DNA of 28,489 nucleotides. It comes from Schleiferiaceae bacterium. Its GTDB lineage: Bacteria > Bacteroidota > Bacteroidia > Flavobacteriales > Schleiferiaceae. Shown piece after piece: positions 1 to 8,257 of this stretch. The position numbers and the translations under genes are program-made. Position 1 is the stretch's first letter; each line of letters starts with the position of its first letter. The stretch is taken from positions 1 to 28,489 of the forward strand of contig JAURMB010000095.1 of assembly GCA_030831045.1 (NCBI GenBank), given 5' to 3'. The notes beneath the pieces are model-generated. The model did not search any database. It saw only the letters and a list, made by a program, of their open reading frames with translations, and had not been told where the DNA came from.

Positions 1-1
1 G

Positions 2-1009
2 CTCACCGTGGCCAATTTCGTGGCGCTTGCCGAAGGCACCCACCCGCAGACGGTAACCAAGAAAGGGGAGCCGTTTTTTGACGGACTCATTTTTCACCGC
101 GTGATTCCGCAGTTCATGATTCAGGGCGGAGACCCCGACGGTCGCGGTACCGGCGGCCCGGGCTACCAGTTTCCCGACGAGTTCCATCCGACGCTGCGCC
201 ACAGCGGCCCCGGCATTCTGTCGATGGCCAACAGCGGCCCCGGCACCAACGGTTCGCAGTTCTTCATTACCGAAGTGGCGACGCCGTGGCTCGACGACCG
301 CCACAGCATTTTTGGCAAGGTGATCTCCGGCATGGAGAAGGTCACTGAGATCGCCAACGCGGAGCGCGATCCCCGCGACATGCCCAAGACTCCCATCACG
401 ATGAAGGTAAAAATCATTCGCCAAGGCAAGGCTGCTAAGGATTTTGATGCACCCAAGGTCTTCACCGAAGGCGTGGCGGGAGCGCAAGCCAAGGCCGCAA
501 AAGCCGCCGAAGAGGCAGCCGCCAAGGGTGCGCTTCGCGCCGCCGAGTTTTCGTGGATTGTCGACGGAACCGTGAATTCCGAAGCCTTCGAGAAGAAGTA
601 CGCAGAGTGGATTTCCAAGGCCGAAAGCCGCGCCGAAGGACTTAAAGTGCTGGTAGTAACCCCAGGCGAAGGCGAGGCCCTTGCCGACGGCGACCAGGCA
701 TTGGTGCACTACGCAGGCTACCTGAACAACGGCAAGCCCTTTGACTCAAGCGTCAAGGCGGTGGCCCAAGCGTGGGGGCAGTACAATCCCCAGCGCGAAC
801 CCTACGAAGCGTTCCCCGTTGCATGCGGCAACCAAGGACGCGTCATCAAAGGGTGGCAGCAAGGCCTTATCGGACTCAAGAAGGGCAGCCACGCTAAACT
901 CATCATTCCTCCGGCCCTTGGCTACGGGGAGGCGGGTGCTGGCGGCGTGATTCCGCCCAATGCTACGCTGGTATTTGATGTCTGGATCGAAGACATTCAA
1001 AAGAAGTAG
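2..1009 (+). CDS. Cyclophilin-FKBP fusion peptidyl-prolyl isomerase (5' end missing)
   Basis: This is a dual prolyl cis-trans isomerase that would help fold periplasmic or cytoplasmic proteins. The reading frame is open to the left edge and the visible protein begins inside the cyclophilin core, so the true start and any signal peptide lie outside the window. Counting from the GTG at base 8, the cyclophilin domain spans about residues 1-140. It has the catalytic FHRVIP (29-34), MIQGGDP (37-43), GSQFFIT (82-88) and WLDDRH (94-99). An Ala/Lys/Glu-rich, probably helical linker (about 150-215) leads to an FKBP domain (about 222-333). The FKBP part shows [23 protein letters not shown] and the IPPALGYG...[11 protein letters not shown] signature. 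The FKBP loop after FDSS is about a dozen residues longer than usual. Each domain alone is securely recognised; the fusion is seen directly in one uninterrupted frame. Confidence 0.93.
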   Translation, partial: LTVANFVALAEGTHPQTVTKKGEPFFDGLIFHRVIPQFMIQGGDPDGRGTGGPGYQFPDEFHPTLRHSGPGILSMANSGPGTNGSQFFITEVATPWLDDRHSIFGKVISGMEKVTEIANAERDPRDMPKTPITMKVKIIRQGKAAKDFDAPKVFTEGVAGAQAKAAKAAEEAAAKGALRAAEFSWIVDGTVNSEAFEKKYAEWISKAESRAEGLKVLVVTPGEGEALADGDQALVHYAGYLNNGKPFDSSVKAVAQAWGQYNPQREPYEAFPVACGNQGRVIKGWQQGLIGLKKGSHAKLIIPPALGYGEAGAGGVIPPNATLVFDVWIEDIQKK

Positions 1010-1033
1010 TCCGCGACCGCACTAATCCATTAG

Positions 1034-1058
1034 GCCCTGCTTCACGGCGGGGCTTTTT
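1034..1058 (+). terminator. Intrinsic terminator after the prolyl isomerase gene
   Basis: A 7-base-pair stem (GCCCTGC / GCGGGGC with one T-G wobble) with a six-base loop is followed by five T. It lies 24 bases after the stop of the isomerase gene, in the gap before the convergent uvrB stop. The right arm GGGGC could alternatively pair with GCCCC at 1063-1067, so a second, weaker fold exists. Read from the minus strand the hairpin has no U tract, so it probably serves the plus strand only. Confidence 0.75.
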
Positions 1059-1080
1059 GTTGGCCCCTAGCTGCTCGGTA

Positions 1081-3144
1081 CTAGGTTTGGGTGGAGAGGG
1101 CCGTGATCGCGTCGCGCAGTTCAGCCGCCCGCAAAAAGTCGAGCTCTTTGGCTGCCTTCTCCATTTCGCGGCGGAGTTCGGCCGCCTTGGACTTTCGCTG
1201 CTCTTCGGTCGCGTACTTCGGCAGCGCCTCGGCGAGGGTGGTACGGCGCACCTCGGCGGCGGCTGACTCGGCCGACTTCTGCGTGAACACGCTCGAACGG
1301 TCCTTCTTGACTAAGGCGGTGGGCGTCATTCCGTGGGCCTCGTTGTAGGCTTGCTGCTTGGCGCGTCGCCGCTCCGTTTCGCGCATGGTGCGCGCCATCG
1401 AATCGGTGATTTTATCGGCATAAAAAATGGCCATCCCGTTCACGTTTCGCGCCGCCCGGCCAATGGTTTGCACCAGCGAGCGTTCGCTGCGCAAAAAGCC
1501 TTCTTTGTCGGCGTCCATGATGGCTACCAGCGAAACCTCAGGAAAATCGAGGCCTTCGCGCAGCAGGTTGACGCCGATGAGCACGTCAAAGAGTCCGGCC
1601 CGCAAGGCATCCATGATTTCGATGCGCTCCATCGTCTCGACGTCGCTGTGAATGTAGCGGCAGCGCACCCCGTAGCGCGTAAAGTACTTGGTCAGCTCCT
1701 CAGCCATGCGCTTGGTAAGGGTGGTTACGAGCACCCGTTCGTCGCGCTCGCTGCGCAGCCGCACCTCTTCCATGAGGTCGTCGACCTGGTTTTCGATGGG
1801 CCGCACCTCAATGATGGGGTCCAGCAGGCCGGTGGGGCGAATGAGCTGCTCCACGACAACGCCCTCGGACTTCTCGAGCTCGTAGTCGGCCGGCGTGGCC
1901 GACACATAAATCGTTTGGTTTTGCAGCTGCTCGAATTCGCCAAACATAAGCGGACGGTTGTCCATCGCGGCCGGCAAGCGAAATCCATATTCTACGAGGT
2001 TCTCTTTGCGGCTGCGGTCGCCGCCGTACATAGCGCGCACCTGCGGAAGGGTGACGTGGCTCTCGTCGACCACCATTAAAAAGTCGTCGGGAAAGTAGTC
2101 GAGGAGGCAGAACGGCCGGGTTCCGGGCTGGCGTCCGTCTAGGTAGCGCGAGTAGTTCTCGATGCCCGAACAGTATCCCAGTTCCCGAATCATTTCGAGG
2201 TCAAATACCGTGCGTTCCTCGAGGCGCTTGGCTTCGAGCGGACGTCCCATGTTCGTGAAGTGGGTCACCTGCGCACCGAGGTCGAGCTCAATTTGCTTGA
2301 TGGCACTATTGAGCATGTCGGGCGTGGTGACAAACAGGTTGGCGGGAAAAATTCGCAGCTGCTCCATCGCTGCCTGGCGCTCGTTGGCCACGGGGTCCCA
2401 CTGCTCGATGCGCTCGATTTCGTCACCCCAGAACAGTACCTTATAAAAAATGTCGCCGTAGGCCGGAAAAACATCGACGGAGTCTCCCTTGACGCGAAAG
2501 GTTCCGCGCTTAAACTCGCCTTCGGTGCGGCTGTACAGCCCCTGAACGAGTGCGTGCAGAAACTTTTGGCGGCTCAACTTTTGCCCGGAGGAGACCTGAA
2601 CCTGCTGGCTTTTGAAGGCTTCGGGGTTACCCATGCCGTACAGGCAGCTCACCGAGGCCACTACCAGCACGTCGCGCCGTCCGCTCAGCAGCGAAGAGGT
2701 CGTGGACAGCCTGAGCTTTTCAATCTCGTCGTTGATGCTGAGGTCCTTCTCGATGTAGGTTCCGCTCGCGGGAATGTAGGCCTCAGGCTGGTAGTAGTCG
2801 TAGTAACTCACGAAGTACTCCACCGCGTTGTTCGGAAAAAACGACTTGAACTCCTGGTACAGCTGGGCCGCCAGGGTCTTGTTGTGCGAGAGTACTAGGG
2901 TAGGGCGCTGCACCCGCTCAATCACGTTGGCAACGCTGAAGGTTTTGCCCGATCCGGTCACGCCCAAAAGGGTTTGGGCGCGCTCGCCGTTGAGCACTCC
3001 GCGCGCTAAAGCCTCAATAGCCGAAGGCTGGTCCCCGGTGGGGTGAAACTCGCTCGCGAGCTGAAAACCTCCGCCCGAACCGACGGCTGACAGGCCAAGT
3101 TCGCTCAGGATTTTGCCGCCGTGGTTATGGGGACGGCCTTCCAT
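1081..3144 (-). CDS. uvrB: Excinuclease ABC subunit UvrB
   Basis: UvrB is the damage-verifying helicase-like subunit of UvrABC nucleotide excision repair. It is loaded on DNA by UvrA and recruits UvrC. The 687-residue protein shows PTGDQP (35-40), Walker A GVTGSGKT (61-68), the beta-hairpin [12 protein letters not shown] (114-125) that clamps DNA, DESH (360-363), SATP (about 415-418), QTIGRAARN (559-567) and a C-terminal UVR motif (about 650-684) that contacts UvrC. All core motifs are intact. The ATG is the only start codon available before the core. It gives about 27 residues before [14 protein letters not shown], where UvrB proteins usually have fewer than ten. It starts 3 bases after the DUF349 stop, so it is the last gene of a tight minus-strand operon and is probably translated by re-initiation. 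Confidence 0.97.
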   Translation of the reverse strand: MEGRPHNHGGKILSELGLSAVGSGGGFQLASEFHPTGDQPSAIEALARGVLNGERAQTLLGVTGSGKTFSVANVIERVQRPTLVLSHNKTLAAQLYQEFKSFFPNNAVEYFVSYYDYYQPEAYIPASGTYIEKDLSINDEIEKLRLSTTSSLLSGRRDVLVVASVSCLYGMGNPEAFKSQQVQVSSGQKLSRQKFLHALVQGLYSRTEGEFKRGTFRVKGDSVDVFPAYGDIFYKVLFWGDEIERIEQWDPVANERQAAMEQLRIFPANLFVTTPDMLNSAIKQIELDLGAQVTHFTNMGRPLEAKRLEERTVFDLEMIRELGYCSGIENYSRYLDGRQPGTRPFCLLDYFPDDFLMVVDESHVTLPQVRAMYGGDRSRKENLVEYGFRLPAAMDNRPLMFGEFEQLQNQTIYVSATPADYELEKSEGVVVEQLIRPTGLLDPIIEVRPIENQVDDLMEEVRLRSERDERVLVTTLTKRMAEELTKYFTRYGVRCRYIHSDVETMERIEIMDALRAGLFDVLIGVNLLREGLDFPEVSLVAIMDADKEGFLRSERSLVQTIGRAARNVNGMAIFYADKITDSMARTMRETERRRAKQQAYNEAHGMTPTALVKKDRSSVFTQKSAESAAAEVRRTTLAEALPKYATEEQRKSKAAELRREMEKAAKELDFLRAAELRDAITALSTQT

Positions 3145-3147
3145 CGC

Positions 3148-5043
3148 TTAGGCGTTGTCGCTTGCGGACTCCTCAGCGCTCGAAGCAGGTGCTTCGGGTG
3201 CCAGGCTGTCGGCGGTTTTGGCGCGCTCAGCCTGCTGCATGCTGCGGAACGCCTTTTCGGCGGCCTCGAGTTCGCGGCGGGCTTGGTCTACCTTGTTCAA
3301 TGCGTCTTGAACGATGGGGCTGTCGGGCTTCGCAAACTGAAAGAATCCCATGTTGTTCTCCATCTGAGCAAGCTTGCGGCGCGCGAGCTCGACCGTTTGG
3401 CGGGCGGACTGCATTCCCTGCATCTTGCGCTGGGCAACCTGACGCACGGCGCGCTCTTCGCCCTGGGCGCCGCGCATTCCGTCAAAAAACGAATTGCCGG
3501 CGGCGCGGAACCGGGCCCACAGTTCGTCGGTCTGCTTTTTGGGCGCAAATCCAGAATCTTTCCATTCTTGTTGAAGCTGCTTCATCTCTTTGGCAGCGGC
3601 TCCGAAATCGCTGCGCTGCGCAAGAGCTTCAGCTTTTTCGACAATGGCCAACTTGACGTCGAGGGCCGACTTCAAGTTCTTTTTGCGCTCGCGGTAAAAC
3701 ACGTTACGCTCTTTGTAGGCCCAGCGCTCGACCGCTTTAAATCGGCTCCAGAGCTCGTCGCTCGGACCGCCAAACGTGCGGCCAATCTTGCCGAGTTCGC
3801 CGCGCAGTTCGTTGAGCTTTTCGGTAACGTTTTGCCAAGCTTGGTGGCTTTTGGGCGCCCGCTCTTTGAGGGCTTCTGCCTCGGCCACTTTGAGGGCCTT
3901 GGCCTCGAGCCGAACGGAATTTTGGGCCTTTTGCTCTTCAAACTTCTCGCGGCGCTTCTCGTGCAAAATCGACGAGGCCGCTTTAAACTGCTCCCACAGC
4001 GGCTCTTTGTCTTCGAGCGAAACGGGACCGATTTCCTTCCACGCCGTGTGAATGCGCTGAAGTTCGCCACCCACACTGGCGGACCAATTCTTAACCGAAA
4101 GCTCCTGAACCGCGCGAATCAGCAGTTCTTTCGCTTCTTTATTGACTTTGTAGTCCAGCTCGCGGAGCTCCTGACTCAGGCGCAAGTTGTCGTAAAAGCG
4201 GTCCACCAGAAAGCGGAACGTGGCGTTCAGGTCGCGCGCATCTTCAGCGGGCACGGGGCCAACCTCCTTCCAGCGGTCAAAAATTTTCTTGAACTGGTTG
4301 TAGGTGGCGCGCGTCGGAAGCTCTTCGCTCTCGGCCAGCTTTTTAAGCTCCTCAACGATGGCCTTTTTCACGTCCAGGTTCACCGCCAGGACGCGCTCTT
4401 GCTCGGCCTTCCAGGCTCCACGACGCTTTTTGAACTCGTTGTAGGTCTCATAAAAGCGCTCCCGTGCTTTTTGCTCAAAGTGAAAGTCGAGGGCGTTCCC
4501 GCCTTCGGCAACAAACGCTTCGAGCGCGGCTTGGCGCACCTCGTCCAAGCGGGGCAGCAGGGTGTTCCGCAGCGCAAGCATCGGCACCCGAGCCTCGGCA
4601 ATCGGCACTTCGCGGAGCACGCGCGCCGCTTCAGCAATAAGTTCGTCGTCGCTCAGTTCGCTGTAGTCGGCTGAGTGGTCCTCGTGCGCTTCGCGTTCTT
4701 CTTCGGTGTGATCTTCTGACTCTTCGGCTGCGGGTTCTGCGGCGGTCGCTTCAGCGGCGGCCTCCAGGGCGGGTTCAGCGGCGGCCTCCAGGGCTGGTTC
4801 CGCGGCGGTTGCTTCCGCGGCGGGTTCCTCGGCGGAGTCGGTCACAACTGCGGCAGGCACTTCAGCCACTTCGGGCGCAGATTCGGCCAAATCGGCAGAT
4901 TCAGGTGCTTCGGGCACCTCGGTAACTTCGCTGGGTTCAGCGGTTGCGGATTCAAGGGTTGCGGCCTCGAGATCCTGGCTGGGTACTTCGTGCGCACTCC
5001 CTTCGTGGGGATTTTGGTCGTGTTCCATCATATCGGATGGCAT
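3148..5043 (-). CDS. DUF349 repeat protein with acidic Ala/Glu-rich N-terminus
   Basis: The protein has 631 residues. The first 130 or so are low-complexity Glu/Ala/Pro and strongly acidic, and contain a perfect eight-residue tandem (EPALEAAA twice). The rest is highly charged, mostly helical, with at least four DUF349 repeats recognisable by W-K-x-x-G-x-x...L-W-x-x-F-(K/R) patterns (RWKEVGPV, AWKEIGPV, GKIGRTF...LWSRF, EWKDSGFA...LWARF). The C-terminus is again low in complexity. DUF349 proteins are widespread in Bacteroidota and their function is not settled. The ATG at 5043 is followed by two more Met codons at residues 5 and 6, so the start is uncertain by a few codons. It lies 18 bases after the aroE stop and 3 bases before uvrB, inside the same operon. 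Confidence 0.9.
   Translation of the reverse strand: MPSDMMEHDQNPHEGSAHEVPSQDLEAATLESATAEPSEVTEVPEAPESADLAESAPEVAEVPAAVVTDSAEEPAAEATAAEPALEAAAEPALEAAAEATAAEPAAEESEDHTEEEREAHEDHSADYSELSDDELIAEAARVLREVPIAEARVPMLALRNTLLPRLDEVRQAALEAFVAEGGNALDFHFEQKARERFYETYNEFKKRRGAWKAEQERVLAVNLDVKKAIVEELKKLAESEELPTRATYNQFKKIFDRWKEVGPVPAEDARDLNATFRFLVDRFYDNLRLSQELRELDYKVNKEAKELLIRAVQELSVKNWSASVGGELQRIHTAWKEIGPVSLEDKEPLWEQFKAASSILHEKRREKFEEQKAQNSVRLEAKALKVAEAEALKERAPKSHQAWQNVTEKLNELRGELGKIGRTFGGPSDELWSRFKAVERWAYKERNVFYRERKKNLKSALDVKLAIVEKAEALAQRSDFGAAAKEMKQLQQEWKDSGFAPKKQTDELWARFRAAGNSFFDGMRGAQGEERAVRQVAQRKMQGMQSARQTVELARRKLAQMENNMGFFQFAKPDSPIVQDALNKVDQARRELEAAEKAFRSMQQAERAKTADSLAPEAPASSAEESASDNA
4753..4800 (-). 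repeat. 24-base tandem repeat, two copies, inside the DUF349 gene
   Basis: Two adjacent 24-base units (4753-4776 and 4777-4800) differ at a single base and encode EPALEAAA twice in the acidic N-terminal region. The unit is a multiple of three, so copy-number changes would keep the frame. Less perfect copies of the same Ala/Glu pattern flank it. Confidence 0.85.
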
Positions 5044-5061
5044 AAAGAGTTGAATTGGGCC

Positions 5062-5838
5062 TCAAAAGTCGGGCATAGCGAGCACTTCTCGCCAATAGTC
5101 CCAAGCTTTTTTTGCCTGCATGCGCAACATCGGCATTCCGTCAACGACCCAGGCACCTGCTTGGGCGGCATGGAGCTGAAAGGGCGTAGGCGCGGAACCG
5201 TACACGGCATCAATGGCCCAGACCCCCTGAAGATTCCGCCAAACCACGGGTGGCGCTAGGTCGCGCTGGTCGCCGTGCCCCATCGACGTCGCGTTCACAA
5301 TGACGTCTGGCAGCTCGGCCTGGGCGGTTTCGGCGAACGCTCGCTGTTCGAGTCCAAAAAAATCGGGTCGCGGAGCGCGGGCAAAAACATCTACCGCAAA
5401 ACCACGAGAAATCAGCGCGTGGGCTATGGCGCGCGCCGCTCCGCCGTTGCCCAGCAACCAGGCGCGTTGGCGAACCGGTCGGTAGCCGTCCCACATACGT
5501 TCCCACGAACTCCAGAATCCATCGGCGTCGGTATTGTGGCAGATCCACCCCTCGGGTGTCCGCGCGATGCAGTTGGTGGCGCCAATAGCCTCGGCCTCGG
5601 GGCTGCGCCGTTCGCAGCTGCGCCAAAGGTCAATTTTGTGCGGAATCGTCGCGTTAAAACCGCTCCAGCCTTCGCGGTGCGCCGATGCTAGCCAATCACC
5701 CCAATCGGGTCGCGGGGCCACTTCGAGCACGTCGTACTGCAGCTTCCCCTCGAGGGAATGCCCGGACCACAGAGCCTTGTAGAGTTCCGGTGACCGCGAA
5801 GGCGGGCCGGCAACGCGAAGGAGTCCGAACCGAATCAC
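5062..5838 (-). CDS. aroE: Shikimate dehydrogenase
   Basis: AroE reduces 3-dehydroshikimate to shikimate with NADPH in the chorismate pathway. The 258-residue protein has the substrate-binding S-x-S (Ser14, Ser16 in PSRSP), NATIPHK with the catalytic Lys68, GATNCI (86-91), NTDADG with catalytic Asp104, the NADP-binding LLGNGGAARA (128-137), NATSMG (182-187), DAVYGSAPTPF and the closing GMPMLRMQA. The start codon is GTG at 5838, 3 bases after the DUF368 stop. The region before PSRSP is divergent from the usual G-x-P-x-x-H-S-x-S-P, but the catalytic Lys and Asp are in place. It is the third gene of a five-gene operon; I see no functional link to its neighbours beyond co-transcription. Confidence 0.95.
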   Translation of the reverse strand: MIRFGLLRVAGPPSRSPELYKALWSGHSLEGKLQYDVLEVAPRPDWGDWLASAHREGWSGFNATIPHKIDLWRSCERRSPEAEAIGATNCIARTPEGWICHNTDADGFWSSWERMWDGYRPVRQRAWLLGNGGAARAIAHALISRGFAVDVFARAPRPDFFGLEQRAFAETAQAELPDVIVNATSMGHGDQRDLAPPVVWRNLQGVWAIDAVYGSAPTPFQLHAAQAGAWVVDGMPMLRMQAKKAWDYWREVLAMPDF

Positions 5839-5841
5839 GGC

Positions 5842-6723
5842 TTAAGCCGAAGTTTGGCGAGCTTGCGCCCAGCGGTCTAGGCCCAAGACGAGGGCCGCGC
5901 CGACCGCCGCTGCGATGCCAAGGGCGAGCCAATCGATGGACAGAGCGGTTTCGGCCTGCCATGCGGCGGGGCTCACGGGAACCTCCCAACCCTTCCACGT
6001 ACTGCGGAACGGCCAAACCTTCACTAAAGACCCCACGATGAATCCCGTCATGAGCGAAACTGTGGCTTGCTCAAAGCGGTGAAACAGCCAACGGAGCAAC
6101 CTGCCAAACGTGAGCAGTCCGAGTAAGCAACCCACGGCAAAAAGCACCACCGTACCCATTTCGCGGTTGTGGAGGGCGTTCAAGATGGGTTCGTACGCGC
6201 CCAAGAGAACCAAGATGAACGATCCCGAAATGCCGGGCAGAATCATGGCGCAAATCGCCAGAAATCCGGCTACAAAGGTGAAGCCCGGGGTGAGTTCAAC
6301 GCGGCCGGCGGGCATCGACGAAAGCACAAATCCAAGGACGATGCCGAGGGCAAACATGAGCCAAGCTCCGCGCACGTCGCGGAACAGCATTTTTAGGCTC
6401 GCCACAATCAGGCCAAAAAAGAAGCTCCAAACCACGGTCGGATGGTGGTCCAGTCCCCAAAGCACCAATTTTGAAAGCGTGATGATGGAGAACCCAATTC
6501 CGCTCAGCAGCGCCACCAAGAACCAGCCGTCGACCGCCTTCCAGGCTGCGGCAATTCCTTCGCGCTTGAGGGCCACCCACATGCTTCCGCCCGCGGCGTG
6601 AATGGCGTCGAGGAGCCGCTGGTAAATTCCGGTCAAGTAGGCGATGGTGCCGCCCGACACGCCGGGAACGACGTCGGCCGCGCCCATGGCGATGCCTTTA
6701 AGTACCGTAAGTAGGGGATTCAT
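5842..6723 (-). CDS. DUF368 membrane protein, probable polyprenyl-phosphate translocase
   Basis: This is a 293-residue polytopic inner-membrane protein with about eight hydrophobic segments. It opens with the family signature G-x-A-M-G-A-A-D-V-V-P-G-V-S-G-G-T-I-A (residues about 10-28), and a second, related P-G-I-S-G-S motif occurs near the middle (about 163-168). DUF368 proteins such as Vibrio cholerae PopT have been reported to return undecaprenyl phosphate across the cytoplasmic membrane for reuse in cell-wall and surface-polysaccharide synthesis. That role is inferred here from family membership. The ATG is 10 bases after the TPR gene stop, and the stop is 3 bases before the GTG of aroE, so it is firmly inside the operon. 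Confidence 0.92.
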   Translation of the reverse strand: MNPLLTVLKGIAMGAADVVPGVSGGTIAYLTGIYQRLLDAIHAAGGSMWVALKREGIAAAWKAVDGWFLVALLSGIGFSIITLSKLVLWGLDHHPTVVWSFFFGLIVASLKMLFRDVRGAWLMFALGIVLGFVLSSMPAGRVELTPGFTFVAGFLAICAMILPGISGSFILVLLGAYEPILNALHNREMGTVVLFAVGCLLGLLTFGRLLRWLFHRFEQATVSLMTGFIVGSLVKVWPFRSTWKGWEVPVSPAAWQAETALSIDWLALGIAAAVGAALVLGLDRWAQARQTSA

Positions 6724-6733
6724 GGACGCGAAA

Positions 6734-8125
6734 TTAGGCGTTGGGCTGGTTCCAAATCAGCGCAACCACCGGGTCGTCATTGACTTCTGGGTAGAGCTCG
6801 ACCAGCGCATCGTGAAACGGAGCGCCAAAGCGCACCCACGACTGCTGAATGCCGGTGTGTGCGGCGGGCAGGTCGCCGGCCAGCTTCCACAAAAAGCCGA
6901 AGTAGACGGCCCACATGACGGGGTCGTCGGCGTAGCGCTGCACGCCTGCTTCCAAGATGGTCACGGCCGAATCGAGGTGGCTCATTTCGACCAAAATACC
7001 GGCATATTCTAGCAGGCCGCGCGGATTTTCGACCCGCAAGGCGTGCAAAATCAGCTGCAGGCTCTTGGCGGCCTCGCGCTGAAGGCCGAGCTGCAAAAAC
7101 AGGTCGTGGGCCACCATGTGGTAGTCGGGGTTGTCGGGGTCGAGCGCAATGGCCTTTTGCGCGTGCTGCACCCCTTTGAGAATATTCCCAGCTTCGCCGT
7201 GCAGGACCGCAAGCTCAATCCAGGCTTCGTCCAGCTCTTCGTCGAGCTCAACGGACTCTTGAAAAGCGCGAAGGGCCTCAGGATTTCGGTCGAGGGACTG
7301 CAGGCAGACCCCAATGCGGTACAGTGTGTAGCCGTTGCGTTCGCTCGCAGCCATTGATTGCTGGTAGCATTCCAATCCTTCGCTGAATTCCTCAAGGTCT
7401 TCGTGGAGGCGTCCGAGGTCAAATAGGGCGGCGCTGAACGATTCGTCGATGGTCACGGCGAATCCGAGGCTGCGTTTCGCCGCGTCGTGCTGGCCTTGGC
7501 GGAACTGGGCCACCCCCAAGTGGTACCAGGCCGTTTCGGAGTAGGGATAGTCGTTGAGGTAGGTCTCAAAAAACGATACGGCCTTGTCGTCGCGGTTGGC
7601 CATGTCGAAATTGATGGCGAGCAGGTAGAGCAGGTGCGCGTCTTCGGGCTCCTCCTGGAGCATCGCTTTTAGGATGCGCACCGCGTGGGTAAACATTCCA
7701 GCTCCGGAGTAAATTGAGGCCAACGTGCCCTGAATGGGGAAGGGGTCGTCGGAGTTTTGAATCGCCTTGCGCAGCGACTGAATCGCGTCGTTCGTCCGCC
7801 CTTGGCGAATAAAGAGCATTCCGCGCGCCCACTCGATGTCGGGGTGGTTCGGACTCAGTCCTTCGGCGTGCTGAATGGCGTCTTCGGCCTCGTCGAGCTG
7901 CGACGCTTGTACGAGGTAGCGCGCCATTTTAGCAGCAAACACGGTAGCATAAGGGTGCTGGGCGCCGCCCATGTCGATGGCCTTACGGGCTCGCTGAAGT
8001 TGCCCGGTCTCGAGGTAGTAGTCGGCGATTTCTTCGAATTCCTCGACGTCAAAAAACAGCGGGGCATCTTCGCGGAGCGCCTGCTCAAAACGTTCAATAA
8101 GGGGATCGGGTTCGCTTTCGTACAT
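6734..8125 (-). CDS. Tetratricopeptide repeat protein
   Basis: The 463-residue protein is almost wholly built from helical pairs. Recognisable TPR units include YYLETGQLQRARKAI, ANRDDKAVSFFETYL, GQHDAAKRSLGFAV, EEFSEGLECYQQSM, NPEALRAFQESVELD and GNILKGVQHAQKAIALDPDNPDY. I see neither a signal peptide nor a membrane segment, so it is probably a cytoplasmic scaffold; the partner is unknown. It is the first gene of the minus-strand operon (TPR - DUF368 - aroE - DUF349 - uvrB), transcribed divergently from glmM across a 132-base gap. The start is the ATG at 8125, with a TAGGTTTA promoter-like octamer nine bases upstream. I recall the order TPR - DUF368 - aroE - DUF349 as conserved in related Flavobacteriales, which supports a real functional cluster. 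Confidence 0.92.
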   Translation of the reverse strand: MYESEPDPLIERFEQALREDAPLFFDVEEFEEIADYYLETGQLQRARKAIDMGGAQHPYATVFAAKMARYLVQASQLDEAEDAIQHAEGLSPNHPDIEWARGMLFIRQGRTNDAIQSLRKAIQNSDDPFPIQGTLASIYSGAGMFTHAVRILKAMLQEEPEDAHLLYLLAINFDMANRDDKAVSFFETYLNDYPYSETAWYHLGVAQFRQGQHDAAKRSLGFAVTIDESFSAALFDLGRLHEDLEEFSEGLECYQQSMAASERNGYTLYRIGVCLQSLDRNPEALRAFQESVELDEELDEAWIELAVLHGEAGNILKGVQHAQKAIALDPDNPDYHMVAHDLFLQLGLQREAAKSLQLILHALRVENPRGLLEYAGILVEMSHLDSAVTILEAGVQRYADDPVMWAVYFGFLWKLAGDLPAAHTGIQQSWVRFGAPFHDALVELYPEVNDDPVVALIWNQPNA

Positions 8126-8134
8126 CGGTTAGTA

Positions 8135-8142
8135 TAAACCTA
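8135..8142 (-). promoter_or_regulatory. Predicted -7 element of the TPR/DUF368/aroE/DUF349/uvrB operon
   Basis: On the minus strand this reads TAGGTTTA, one mismatch from the Bacteroidota -7 box TAnnTTTG. It sits nine bases before the TPR start codon. No clear TTG -33 element is at the usual spacing. Confidence 0.5.
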
Positions 8143-8178
8143 GGCAAATTTCGTTCGGAATTCGACGCAATGCACACG

Positions 8179-8200
8179 CGTTATTCACCACGTTATTCAC
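8179..8200 (+). repeat. Two direct copies of CGTTATTCAC with 12-base period
   Basis: CGTTATTCAC occurs at 8179-8188 and again at 8191-8200, exactly 12 bases apart, in the divergent gap between the TPR operon and glmM, about 30 bases before the predicted glmM -7 box. It may be an operator with near one-helical-turn spacing, or chance. Confidence 0.45.
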
Positions 8201-8228
8201 TACCACGCATTCCGGGCGGTGCCCGTTC

Positions 8229-8236
8229 TACCTTTG
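8229..8236 (+). promoter_or_regulatory. Predicted -7 element of glmM
   Basis: TACCTTTG matches TAnnTTTG exactly, 21 bases before the ATG at 8258. It lies downstream of an upstream in-frame ATG at 8219, which argues that 8258 is the real start. Confidence 0.6.
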
Positions 8237-8257
8237 CAGCACACCAAAAACCTCGCC

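Noticed and set aside
1082..1089. TAGGTTTG on the plus strand, an exact -7 consensus
   Set aside because: It overlaps the uvrB 3' end, no plus-strand gene follows, and one octamer of this kind is expected by chance in a window of this size.
3121..4674. A 517-codon open frame on the plus strand opposite the DUF349 gene
   Set aside because: It is the antisense shadow of a Lys/Glu/Ala-rich GC-rich gene: it matches nothing recognisable, starts inside uvrB and lies wholly under a well-supported gene.
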